The translations under genes and the position numbers were made by a program. Positions 56,139 to 64,000 of a DNA stretch of 64,000 nt are shown piece by piece. The stretch's first letter is position 1, and every line of letters begins with the position of its first letter. This stretch comes from Telmatospirillum sp. J64-1 (GTDB taxonomy: Bacteria > Pseudomonadota > Alphaproteobacteria > Rhodospirillales > Magnetospirillaceae): contig NZ_SBHN01000001.1 in NCBI RefSeq assembly GCF_006980715.1, positions 248,001 through 312,000 of the forward strand. Direction: 5' to 3'. The notes under the pieces were generated by a model. The model was not told the DNA's origin, searched no databases, and saw only the letters and a list, made by a program, of their open reading frames with translations.

Positions 56139-57529
56139 GCGGCACCTCCGGCGGCCAGCAGGAGCCGGGCGCCGCTTTCCCCGGTCAGGCGGGGGCGGAT
56201 GCGTCCGGCGGCATCGGCGATTTCCATCCGCTCCAGCCAGGCCTCGAATTCCGGGGCGGGTTTCAGGCCGAGGGTGGCGCGAAGATAGAGGGCGTCATGG
56301 AAGGAGGTGCTCTGGTAATTCAGCATGATGTCGTCGGCCCCCGGCACGCCCATGATGAAATTGACCCCGGCGGTTCCCAGCAGGGTCAGCAGTGTGTCCA
56401 TGTCGTCCTGGTCGGCCTCGGCATGGTTGGTGTAGCAGATGTCGCATCCCATCGGGATGCCCAGCAGCTTGCCGCAGAAATGGTCTTCCAGTCCGGCACG
56501 GATGATCTGCTTGCCGTTATAGAGATATTCCGGCCCGATGAAGCCGACCACGGTATTGACCAGCAGCGGCGAGAAGGCCCGCGCCACGGCATAGGCCCGG
56601 GCCTCCACCGTCTGCTGGTCCAGGCCGTGATGGGCGTCGGCGGACAGGGCGCTGCCCTGGCCGGTCTCGAAATACATCACATTCCGCCCCACCGTGCCGC
56701 GCTTCAGCGCCAGGGCCTGCTCGCGCGCCTCGGCCAGCATGGCTAAGGTGATGCCGAAGCTGTCATTGGTGGCCTGCGTACCGGCGATGGACTGGAAGAC
56801 CAGATCGACCGGTGCGCCCTGGTCCATCACCGCCATGGCGGTGGTCACATGCGCCAGCACGCAGGATTGCGTCGGAATGTCGTGGCGCAGGCGGATCTCG
56901 TCGATCAGGTGCAGCAGGCGCGTCATGGCCGCCGGGCTGTCGGTCGCCGGATTGATGCCGATCACCGCATCGCCGCAGCCATACATCAGCCCGTCCAGGA
57001 TGGAGGCGGCGATCCCGGCCGGATCGTCGGTGGGATGGTTCGGCTGCAACCGCACCGACAGCCTTCCCGGCAGGCCGATGGTGGAGCGAAAGGCCGTGAC
57101 GACGCGGCATTTGCGGCCGACGGCAATCAGGTCCTGGTTGCGCATCAGCTTGCAGACGGCGGCAGCTATTTCCGGCGTCAGGCCGGGGGCGAGGGCGGTC
57201 AGTTCCTCAGTCCCGGCGGCGTCGGACAGCAGCCAGTCGCGCAGTGCTCCGACCGTCATCGAGGAGACGGGGGCGAAGGCGGCCTGATCGTGGCTGTCGC
57301 AGATGAGGCGGGTCACCTCGTCGGTTTCGTAGGGGATCAGCGGTTCATCGAGAAACCGGCGCAGCGGCAGATCCGCCAGAGCCATGCGGGCGGCCACGCG
57401 TTCCTCGTCGCTGGCGGCGGCGATCCCGGCCAAGACATCGCCCGAACGTGCCGGGCTGGCCTTGGCCAGCAGGGCGGCCAGGGAGTCGAAGCGATAGGTG
57501 GTTCCGCCGACGGAATGGGTGATGGTCAT
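56135..57529 (-). CDS. eutB: Ethanolamine ammonia-lyase large subunit
   Basis: 464 residues, the catalytic TIM-barrel subunit, normal length. RLQPNHPTDDPAGIAASIL and INPATDSPAAMTRLLHLIDE hold the substrate and cobalamin-binding region; MYFETGQGSALSADAHHG and IPMGCDICYTNHAEADQDDM follow. The enzyme needs adenosylcobalamin. It is preceded in the same operon, with a four-base overlap, by an inositol-monophosphatase-family gene. Confidence 0.96.
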   Translation of the reverse strand: MTITHSVGGTTYRFDSLAALLAKASPARSGDVLAGIAAASDEERVAARMALADLPLRRFLDEPLIPYETDEVTRLICDSHDQAAFAPVSSMTVGALRDWLLSDAAGTEELTALAPGLTPEIAAAVCKLMRNQDLIAVGRKCRVVTAFRSTIGLPGRLSVRLQPNHPTDDPAGIAASILDGLMYGCGDAVIGINPATDSPAAMTRLLHLIDEIRLRHDIPTQSCVLAHVTTAMAVMDQGAPVDLVFQSIAGTQATNDSFGITLAMLAEAREQALALKRGTVGRNVMYFETGQGSALSADAHHGLDQQTVEARAYAVARAFSPLLVNTVVGFIGPEYLYNGKQIIRAGLEDHFCGKLLGIPMGCDICYTNHAEADQDDMDTLLTLLGTAGVNFIMGVPGADDIMLNYQSTSFHDALYLRATLGLKPAPEFEAWLERMEIADAAGRIRPRLTGESGARLLLAAGGAA

Positions 57530-58371
57530 GTCTCACCTGTTTCGATGCATCCATAATCCCGCAGATGGGCCAGGGCCTCGGCATAAAGTTCGGGCGTGGC
57601 CGCGGCGATCACGCGCCCGTCGGACTCCAGGTCGAGGGGGCGTCCGGCCCAATCGGTGATGATGCCGCCGGCGCCTTCGACCACCGGGATCAGCGCGCAA
57701 TAATCGAAGGGCTCGAGCCGCGCCTCCACGACCAGATCCACATGCCCGGCCGCCAGCATGGCATAGCTGTAGCAATCGCCGCCGAAGCGCGGGGTATGGG
57801 TGCGCGCCAGCAGGGCTTCAACCGCAAGCCGATCGCGGGACGTGAAATAGAAAGGAGACGTGGTGTAGCACCGCGCTTCCGCCAAGAGGCGGCATGGGCT
57901 GGTCTTGCAGAGCATTTCCTGCCCATTGCCGTTGCGGAAGCGGGTAGCGCGGCCGCGCGCGCCGATCCAGCGTTCGCGCAGGGCAGGGATTTCGATGATG
58001 CCCAATTGCGGTGCACCGTCCTCCAGCAAGGCGATCAGCGTCCCCCATAGCGGCCAGCCGGAAATGAAGCTGCGGGTGCCGTCGATCGGGTCGATGACCC
58101 ATAGCTTGTGCGCCTCCAGCCCGACGCAGCCATGTTCTTCGCCGAACAGGCCGTGATCGGGATAGCGCGCCGCGATGCGTTTCCTCAAGGCCGCCTCGAT
58201 GGTGCGGTCGGCAATCGTCACCGGGCTTTCGTCGCGTTTCTTCTCGATGTCCAAAGGCTTCCGGAACCATTGCGCGGCCAAGCCGCCCGCCTCTCCCGCC
58301 AAGGCTTCGGCAAAGTCCAGGAATTCCCCCAAATCGACCGGCGAAAGGCCGGTGGCGGGCGCTGCGGTCAT
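57526..58371 (-). CDS. Inositol-monophosphatase-family phosphatase
   Basis: 281 residues. Metal-binding motifs GEEHG near residue 80, DPIDGTRSF (near 95) and the late GGDCYSYAMLAAGHVDLVVE with EPFDYCALIPVVEGAGG are those of Mg-dependent inositol monophosphatase or histidinol phosphatase enzymes. It starts the unit that continues into eutB and eutC, coupled by a four-base overlap. A phosphatase in a eut operon suggests hydrolysis of a phosphorylated ethanolamine precursor, but a histidinol-phosphatase role cannot be excluded. Confidence 0.88.
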   Translation of the reverse strand: MTAAPATGLSPVDLGEFLDFAEALAGEAGGLAAQWFRKPLDIEKKRDESPVTIADRTIEAALRKRIAARYPDHGLFGEEHGCVGLEAHKLWVIDPIDGTRSFISGWPLWGTLIALLEDGAPQLGIIEIPALRERWIGARGRATRFRNGNGQEMLCKTSPCRLLAEARCYTTSPFYFTSRDRLAVEALLARTHTPRFGGDCYSYAMLAAGHVDLVVEARLEPFDYCALIPVVEGAGGIITDWAGRPLDLESDGRVIAAATPELYAEALAHLRDYGCIETGET

Positions 58372-58549
58372 CCTGCACTCCTTGTCTGTTTATTAATCAT
58401 AAAATGATGATGGCTAGATAATATGCAAAAGGCGTAGACAGAGAAACACAATTTTGCAAAACTGCACAAACTTACACACGGCACGGCGCCCCAGGCGCCC
58501 GCCTTCATCAGTCAGGCACCTGCGCGTGCCGATGTGACGGAGAAGTCCC
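58372..58549. promoter_or_regulatory. Divergent promoter region of the eut and second importer units
   Basis: AT-rich gap of 178 bases. It holds the perfect palindrome TTTTGCAAAA (58452-58461), a further GCAAAA at about 58435, and ATCAT-AAA-ATGAT (58396-58408). These are candidate sites for the DeoR regulator at the end of the importer operon. No PhnR-type TGGTATAGACCA occurs, so this importer is not under PhnR control. Confidence 0.45.
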
Positions 58550-59569
58550 ATGCTGAAGATGTTCTCGCGCCCCCTCTTGGCCTCGGCCGCCGCATTCGGG
58601 CTGCTGGCCTTGTCCACGGCCGCCCAGGCCTCTTCCATCACCGTCTATTCGGCGCTCGAGGAAGACGAGATCGCCGAATATCTGGCGGCCGCACGGAAGT
58701 CGCTGCCGGACATCCAGATCGATGTCCTGCGCCTGTCCACCGGCGATCTGGGCGCCCGGCTGATCGCGGAAGCGGGTAATCCCCGGGCCGATGTGATCTG
58801 GGGACTTGCGGTCACCAACATCCTGGACCCCTCCATCAAGCAGATGCTCGAAGAGGTCGAGATCCCCGGCGTGGAGACACTGCCCGAGCCCTATCGCGCC
58901 GAGGACGGCAGTTGGTTTGCCGCCACCGGCTATCTGGGCGCCTTCTGCGTCAACACGGCGGTGCTCGAGGCGAAGAACCTGCCCAAGCCGACCTCCTGGG
59001 AGGACCTGACCGATCCCGTCTACAAGGGCGAGATCGTGATGCCCAATCCTGCCTCGTCGGGGACCGGCTATCTGCAGATCGCCGCTATCCTGCAAGGTAT
59101 GGGCGAGGAAAAGGGCTGGGACCTTCTCGAGCGCCTGGACCAGAACATCGCCCAATATCCACCCTCCGGCTCGCGTCCCTGCACCATGGCCCGCAGCGGC
59201 GAATATGCCATCGGCGCCTCGCTGTCCTTCGTCGCTATGAAGTCGATCGAGGCCGGATTCCCGGTGGAAATGGTCATTCCCGCCGATCTGGCGGGCTATG
59301 AGTTGGAGGCTTCCGGCCTCGTCAAGGGATCGAAGAACCGCGAGGCGGCACTGCGTTTCCTGGAATGGACCGTCTCGCCCGAGGCCGCCGAGGTTTACAG
59401 CAAGTACAAGGACATGATCACCATTCCCGGCGTGCCGCGCTCGGAGATGGCCGACAAGGCCGGCCTGCCCGAGAACCTGACGGAAGTCCTCTATCCCATG
59501 GATTTCGCCAAATCCGCCGTGGAACGGCCGGAAATCCTGGCCAAGTGGCGCTCCACCATCAACCGCTGA
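58550..59569 (+). CDS. Second phosphonate-type ABC transporter substrate-binding protein
   Basis: Periplasmic receptor of 339 residues with a signal peptide (1-27, ending TAAQA). It is a paralogue of the aminoethylphosphonate receptor: ITVYSALEEDEIAEYL, ADVIWGLAVTNI and MPNPASSGTGYLQIA align with its landmarks. The ligand need not be the same, because the neighbours are ethanolamine genes rather than phnWX. GGAGAAG precedes the ATG. A phosphorylated ethanolamine derivative is my working inference. Confidence 0.87.
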   Translation: MLKMFSRPLLASAAAFGLLALSTAAQASSITVYSALEEDEIAEYLAAARKSLPDIQIDVLRLSTGDLGARLIAEAGNPRADVIWGLAVTNILDPSIKQMLEEVEIPGVETLPEPYRAEDGSWFAATGYLGAFCVNTAVLEAKNLPKPTSWEDLTDPVYKGEIVMPNPASSGTGYLQIAAILQGMGEEKGWDLLERLDQNIAQYPPSGSRPCTMARSGEYAIGASLSFVAMKSIEAGFPVEMVIPADLAGYELEASGLVKGSKNREAALRFLEWTVSPEAAEVYSKYKDMITIPGVPRSEMADKAGLPENLTEVLYPMDFAKSAVERPEILAKWRSTINR

Positions 59570-59652
59570 CCCTCTTTTCCGGCGGGCGGCCGGATGTCGC
59601 ATGACAGCGATTTCCGGCCGCCCCGGCCATCCGCACCGACAGGCAGGGCCCC

Positions 59653-60660
59653 ATGCATCTCAGCATCAAGAATCTGTACAAGACCTTCGACGATTTCGTC
59701 GCCCTGGACCGCATCACCTTGGATGTCGGGCCCCGTGACTTCGTCTGTCTTTTGGGGCCGAGCGGGTGCGGCAAGACCACCTTGCTGCGGATCATCGCCG
59801 GATTGCTGCCCTTCGACGGCGGCATGCTGACATTGGGGGAAAAGGATCTGGCGACGCTGCCGGCCAAGGAACGGGGCTTCGGCATCGTCTTCCAGTCCTA
59901 TTCCCTGTTCCCGAACATGACGGTGGCCGAGAATGTCGGCTACGGCCTGCGGGTGCGCAAGGAACCGGCCGCGCGCATCGCCGCGCGGGTGGCCGAACTG
60001 CTGGAATTGATCAAGCTGCCGCATCTGGCCGAGCGTTATCCCCATCAATTGTCCGGCGGTCAGCAGCAGCGCGTGGCGATCGCCCGCGCCCTGGCTGTCG
60101 ATCCCTCGCTGCTGCTGCTCGACGAACCCTTGTCGGCCCTGGATGCCCGGGTGCGCGTCGCCATGCGCAGCGAAATCCGCCAAGTCCAACGCCGCTTGGG
60201 AATTCCGACAATCATGGTCACCCACGACCAGGAAGAGGCGTTGACCCTGGCCGACAAGGTGGTGTGCATGAATCACGGCAGGATCGAGCAGATCGGCACG
60301 CCGCAGGAAATCTATGCACGCCCGCGCACGCGCTTCGTCGCCGATTTCGTCGGCATCAGCAATCTGCTGCCCGCCGATTGGGTGCGCGACGTCCTGCCCG
60401 AACTGGCCGGGCAATGTCCCGAGGGCGATACCAAGGCACGCGAACTCTGCCTGCGCCCCGAAGACATCAAGGTCACGGCGGACGGGGCAGGGGAGGGGCG
60501 CGTGACAGAGGTGAATTTCCTCGGCAACCTGACGCGCCTGAACGTTCAGTGGAAGGGACGGGAATTGGTGGCGGAATATAACGGTTTCGGTGCCCCCGAG
60601 GTGGGCGAGAGCGTTTCCCTATCGGTCACGCCCTCGGCCGGCGCCTGGGTGCGGGCATGA
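59653..60660 (+). CDS. ABC transporter ATPase of the second phosphonate-type importer
   Basis: 335 residues. Walker A GPSGCGKTT, signature LSGGQQQRVAIARAL, Walker B LLLLDEP and switch His in MVTHDQEEALTLAD. The C-terminal TOBE-like domain is shorter than in the paralogue at 18.8 kb. It overlaps the permease gene by four bases. Confidence 0.92.
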   Translation: MHLSIKNLYKTFDDFVALDRITLDVGPRDFVCLLGPSGCGKTTLLRIIAGLLPFDGGMLTLGEKDLATLPAKERGFGIVFQSYSLFPNMTVAENVGYGLRVRKEPAARIAARVAELLELIKLPHLAERYPHQLSGGQQQRVAIARALAVDPSLLLLDEPLSALDARVRVAMRSEIRQVQRRLGIPTIMVTHDQEEALTLADKVVCMNHGRIEQIGTPQEIYARPRTRFVADFVGISNLLPADWVRDVLPELAGQCPEGDTKARELCLRPEDIKVTADGAGEGRVTEVNFLGNLTRLNVQWKGRELVAEYNGFGAPEVGESVSLSVTPSAGAWVRA

Positions 60661-62354
60661 GCACGGCAATGGCCCCGGCAGCCGGATTTGCCGGAAAAAG
60701 CGGCCATAAGCCCAAGATGGCCTCCGCCGACCGGCTGCTGCTGGCGGTCTCGCTGGTCGTGCCGGTGCTCGGCCTGTCGCTGTTCTTCCTCTATCCGCTG
60801 GGGCTGGTCGCCTGGCGCAGCCTGGTCGGGCTGGACGGCAGCATCGGTCTGGGCAATTACGCCTCCGTCCTGGCTTCCCCGGGCATCCGCACGGCCACGA
60901 TCAACAGCCTGTGGATCAGCGCCCTGACGACCGCCGTCTGCGTCGTGCTGGGCTTCATCCTGGCCTATGCGCTGCAACGTTCCTCCATCTCCGGCAAGGG
61001 ATTGGTGCGGGCTTCGCTGGCCCTGCCTTTGCTGGCCCCCTCGCTGGTCCAGGCCCTGGGGCTCATCTTCCTGCTGGGACGCAACGGCGTCGTATCGCAG
61101 TGGACCGGCTGGACCATCGACATCTACGGCCCCGTCGGGCTGCTGATCGCCAATGTACTCTATGGCCTGCCGCAGGCGGTGCTGATCATCGAGGCCTCGC
61201 TGCGCCATTCGGATGCGCGCTATTACGACGCGGCCGAAGTCATGGGCGCGTCGCACTGGCAGCAATTCCGCGACATCACCCTGCCCAATGCGAAATTCGG
61301 CATGCTCAGCGCCGGCTTCGTCGTCTTCACCGTCACCATCACGGATTTCGGCAATGCCGCCGTGATCGGGGGCGATTACCGAGTTCTGGCGACCGAGATC
61401 TATCGCCAGGTGGTCGGGCAGATGAATTTCGGCATGGGCGCCGTGGTCGGCATCCTGCTGCTGATCCCCACGCTGGTGGCGGTCTACATCCAGCGTGTCG
61501 CCTCGCAGCGCCAGTTCGGGGGCGGGTCGGAAAGCGCCATTCCCGTCCAGCCGAGCTGGCTGCCGGCCCGCGACCTACCGCTGGGCATGGCCGTCTTCGC
61601 CATCAGCCTGTGCATGATCGTCGTCGTGGCGACGGTGGTGCTGGCCAGCTTCATGTTCCTGTGGCCTTACCGCATGGAATTCACCCTGCGCAATTACGTC
61701 ATCACGCTGAGCGGCGGCTATACTCCGCTTTGGACATCGCTGCTGATTTCCCTGATGGCGGCGGGCTTCGGCGTCGTTCTGCTGTTCCTGATGGCCTTCG
61801 CGCAGAAGCGCCTGCCGCCGGCCCTGGCGCGGCTGCTGTATTTCGGTGCCATCCTGCCGGTCGGCGTGCCGGGCCTGGTGCTGGGGCTGGCCTATGTGCT
61901 GGCGTTCAACGTCAGCGATTCCGTCCTCGGCCTGCTCTACGGCACCACGGTGATCATCGCTTTGTGCAATTTCTATCACTACCATTCCCAGGGTTTCCTG
62001 ACGATGGTCACCGGCATGCGCTCGGTCCCGCCGGCTTTGGAGGAAAGCGTGACCTGCCTGGGCGGCGGGCTGCGCTGCGTGCTGCGCGATGCCATCCTGC
62101 CCTTCCTCACGGCGACCACCGTTTCGGTCTTCTTCTTCCTGTTCATGCGTTCGATGGTGACGCTGTCGGCCGTGATCTTCCTGTTCACGCCGCAGGTGAT
62201 GCCGGCATCGGTCACGGTCATGCGTCTTGACGAGGCCGGCTTCACCTTGCAGGCTGCGGCTTTCTCGACCTGCATCATGATCACCGTGGCCCTGGCGATG
62301 CTGTTGATGCGCGTCGCCATGACCTATCTCGGCCGGAAGAAAGCGGGGGCATGA
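60657..62354 (+). CDS. Fused two-half ABC permease of the second importer
   Basis: 565 residues, about 12 segments, the same two-in-one design as the aminoethylphosphonate permease. EAA-type loops are YDAAEVMGASHWQQFRDITL near residue 190 and LEESVTCLGGGLRCVLRDAI near 460. ATGA overlaps link it to the ATPase before and the DeoR gene after it. Confidence 0.91.
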   Translation: MSTAMAPAAGFAGKSGHKPKMASADRLLLAVSLVVPVLGLSLFFLYPLGLVAWRSLVGLDGSIGLGNYASVLASPGIRTATINSLWISALTTAVCVVLGFILAYALQRSSISGKGLVRASLALPLLAPSLVQALGLIFLLGRNGVVSQWTGWTIDIYGPVGLLIANVLYGLPQAVLIIEASLRHSDARYYDAAEVMGASHWQQFRDITLPNAKFGMLSAGFVVFTVTITDFGNAAVIGGDYRVLATEIYRQVVGQMNFGMGAVVGILLLIPTLVAVYIQRVASQRQFGGGSESAIPVQPSWLPARDLPLGMAVFAISLCMIVVVATVVLASFMFLWPYRMEFTLRNYVITLSGGYTPLWTSLLISLMAAGFGVVLLFLMAFAQKRLPPALARLLYFGAILPVGVPGLVLGLAYVLAFNVSDSVLGLLYGTTVIIALCNFYHYHSQGFLTMVTGMRSVPPALEESVTCLGGGLRCVLRDAILPFLTATTVSVFFFLFMRSMVTLSAVIFLFTPQVMPASVTVMRLDEAGFTLQAAAFSTCIMITVALAMLLMRVAMTYLGRKKAGA

Positions 62355-63127
62355 TGTGGCAGGCTGAACGGCATCAGCGGATTCTGTCGTTACTGGCTTC
62401 ATTCAACCAGGTCAGCACGGACCGTCTCGCCGCCGAACTGGGGGTCTCGCGCGAGACCGTCCGGCGCGATCTGGTCGAGCTGGAAGCGCTGGGCGACCTC
62501 AAGCGGGTGCATGGTGGTGCCATCCGCCTGCAGGAGGATGCCGAACCTCCCATCGCCATCCGCGCCAGCGTCCGCGTCAAGGAAAAGCGCGCCATTGCCA
62601 GGGCGGCGACACGGCTCGTCGCCGCCGGGCAGACGCTTTTCCTGGATGCCGGCAGCACGACCGCCATCCTGGCGGAGGAACTGGCCGGATTGAGCGGCCT
62701 GACGGTCATCACCAATTCGGTCGATGTCGCCATGAAGCTGTCCGAACCGCCCAGCCGGCAACGCTCCAACACCGCGATCCTGATCGGCGGGCGGATGGGC
62801 ACCGACGTCACGGCCACTTTCGGAGCTACGGCCATCGCCGAAATCCGCCGCTATCGCGCGACGATGGCCCTGCTCTCGCCCGTGGGACTCGATGCCCGAT
62901 ACGGTGCCACCGATTACCATCTGGACGAGGCCGAGGTCGCACGCGCCATGGCGGAAAGCGCGGAACGGACGGTCATCCTGGCCGATCATTCCAAGCTGGG
63001 CCTGGTCAGCCGGGTCAGCTATTGCGCCACGGACAGCATCCATTGCCTGATCACCGATGGCGGGGCGGTAGAGGCGAAAGGCTTTCAGGCGCTGAAGGAC
63101 AGCGTGAACGAGATCATCCTCGCCTAA
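62351..63127 (+). CDS. DeoR-family regulator
   Basis: 258 residues. The N-terminal helix-turn-helix is VSTDRLAAELGVSRETVRRDL (core LAAELGVSRETVRRDL, near residue 24), with the C-terminal phosphosugar-isomerase-like effector domain holding LFLDAGSTTAILAEEL and VILADHSKLG. DeoR proteins usually sense phosphorylated small metabolites. It is translated with the importer operon and likely controls it and the divergent eut unit. Either of two adjacent ATG codons may start it. Confidence 0.92.
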   Translation: MMWQAERHQRILSLLASFNQVSTDRLAAELGVSRETVRRDLVELEALGDLKRVHGGAIRLQEDAEPPIAIRASVRVKEKRAIARAATRLVAAGQTLFLDAGSTTAILAEELAGLSGLTVITNSVDVAMKLSEPPSRQRSNTAILIGGRMGTDVTATFGATAIAEIRRYRATMALLSPVGLDARYGATDYHLDEAEVARAMAESAERTVILADHSKLGLVSRVSYCATDSIHCLITDGGAVEAKGFQALKDSVNEIILA

Positions 63128-63140
63128 GCCGGCGGAAGAG

Positions 63141-64000
63141 TTACGCCCCCCGAGTGACCGGCTTGCGTCCGCTGGCGGCCCACATCCGTTCGGCCACCTT
63201 CTGGCCTTCGGCGACGATGGCATCGCCGTCGAAACCGACCGGCCTGCCGTGGCGCAGACGGATCTCGCCGTCGATCAGCACGGTGTCGACGGCAAGGGCC
63301 GAGGCGCTGCGGACGACGATGCCGTGGCCGTCGATGACGGGCGCCAGGCAGGGCTGGCGGGGATCGAGCAGGATCAGGTCGGCCTTGCGGCCCGGCGCCA
63401 CCGCGCCGATCTCACCCGCCAGCCCCATGGCCTTGGCGCCATTGGTGGTGGCCCAGCGCAGCAGGCGTCTGGCGTCGGGCTGGAATTGCGCCCCTTGGAT
63501 CCGCGCCAGGGCCGAGGCCATGCGCATCGATTCGAACAGATCGGCGGTCATGGTGTCGCCGGCCAGGGTGATCGTGGCGCCCGCCTCTTCGAGGGCCAGG
63601 ATGGGGGCGACCATGCCGCTGGTCACATTGCCGATAGGGGCATGGGCGACAACCATCCCGGCCTGCCCGGCGAGGCGGATCGAGTCGTCATCGAGAAAGA
63701 CGCAATGGGCAGCGATCAGGCGGCTGTCGAGCAGCCCGGCTTCGGCGAAGACCTCGACCGGGCGCAGGCCGTCGCGGGCCCGGACGCAGTCGATCTCCTT
63801 GCGGCTTTGCGCCAGATGGGTATGCACCGGGCCGCCCCGGCGCGCGGCCTCGGCGGCGACGAGGCGCAGTAGGCCGAGCGAGCAGGTGTCGGCGGCATGG
63901 GGGGCGAGGCCGCAGCGGATGCGCCCCCCGGCGGCGCCGTCGAAGCGTTCGATCGCCTCCAGGTTCTCGGCCAGCAGCTTCTCCCCCAGGGCACGGTCAT
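63141..64000 (-). CDS. Amidohydrolase (ATZ/TRZ family), N-terminus cut by window edge
   Basis: The visible 285 residues are the C-terminal two thirds of a metal-dependent deaminase or chlorohydrolase-like enzyme, normally 430-460 residues. HTHLAQSRKE gives two expected metal-site residues, AAHCVFLDDDSIRL the next His, HAPIGNVTSG the substrate loop and LAGDTMTADL the catalytic Asp. GEIGAVAPGRKADLILLD is the usual end-domain motif. The substrate, probably a heterocyclic amine, cannot be named. It converges on the DeoR gene with a 13-base gap. Confidence 0.88.
   Translation of the reverse strand, partial: DRALGEKLLAENLEAIERFDGAAGGRIRCGLAPHAADTCSLGLLRLVAAEAARRGGPVHTHLAQSRKEIDCVRARDGLRPVEVFAEAGLLDSRLIAAHCVFLDDDSIRLAGQAGMVVAHAPIGNVTSGMVAPILALEEAGATITLAGDTMTADLFESMRMASALARIQGAQFQPDARRLLRWATTNGAKAMGLAGEIGAVAPGRKADLILLDPRQPCLAPVIDGHGIVVRSASALAVDTVLIDGEIRLRHGRPVGFDGDAIVAEGQKVAERMWAASGRKPVTRGA

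Overview
The window is a 64 kb, GC-rich, densely packed chromosomal segment of a heterotrophic alphaproteobacterium, probably Rhodospirillales-like. The taxonomic call is an inference from PcaQ-controlled pca genes, fused two-half phosphonate permeases and an MFS-PlsC-AMP-ligase fusion. It holds about 57 protein genes and looks like a catabolic and nutrient-uptake region. I see no rRNA, tRNA, CRISPR, insertion sequence or prophage. Most operons use 4-base start/stop overlaps, and several regulators sit next to recognisable operators.

Layout. (1) 1-6.2 kb: aromatic catabolism, with a flavin hydroxylase (cut by the left edge) and a metallo-beta-lactamase-fold protein divergent from a homogentisate dioxygenase-family enzyme. 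An IclR regulator and two hydroxyacid dehydrogenases follow. Two identical 14-bp palindromes lie in the divergent promoter. (2) 6.5-13.2 kb: a tripartite tricarboxylate transporter with two binding proteins, TctB and TctA, then the TctD/TctE two-component system. (3) 13.2-16.8 kb: pcaQ divergent from pcaD-pcaC-pcaB. (4) 16.9-24.2 kb: a complete 2-aminoethylphosphonate module (PhnR, ABC importer, HD protein, PhnW, PhnX) with two PhnR-type operators. (5) 24.2-27.9 kb: pcaF-pcaI-pcaJ divergent from pcaR, with two operator doublets. The phosphonate module therefore splits the beta-ketoadipate genes, and pcaHG are absent. (6) 27.9-33.6 kb: NikR and nikABCDE around a textbook GTATGA-N16-TCATAC operator. 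(7) 33.6-39.8 kb, minus strand: a cobalamin-riboswitch operon for corrinoid uptake, with a FecCD-type ABC transporter, a CbiX-like/[2Fe-2S] protein and a TonB receptor.

(8) 40.0-50.9 kb is the most unusual part. It has a regulator made of a phosphoenolpyruvate-hydrolase-like TIM barrel fused to an AAA+ (sigma-54 activator type) domain and a Fis helix-turn-helix. It also has a GNAT enzyme, a shortened second copy of the TIM barrel, a five-gene branched-chain-amino-acid-type ABC importer, a Tm-1-like (UPF0261) protein, a full-length TIM barrel and a tandem SRPBCC protein. Tm-1-like and TIM-barrel domains are fused in the plant Tm-1 protein, whereas here they are adjacent genes with a dedicated importer and a regulator carrying the same barrel as its sensor. 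The AAA+ domain lacks GAFTGA and has a degenerate Walker B, so TyrR-like, sigma-70-type control is more likely than sigma-54 activation. The substrate is unknown.

(9) 51.2-55.3 kb: a TetR regulator and a 1156-residue MFS/acyltransferase/AMP-ligase fusion. (10) 55.4-63.1 kb: EutB, EutC and an inositol-monophosphatase-family phosphatase, divergent from a second phosphonate-type ABC importer with a DeoR regulator. This looks like a possible uptake and breakdown route for a phosphorylated ethanolamine compound. EutBC needs adenosylcobalamin, which the riboswitch operon would help supply. A truncated amidohydrolase runs off the right edge.
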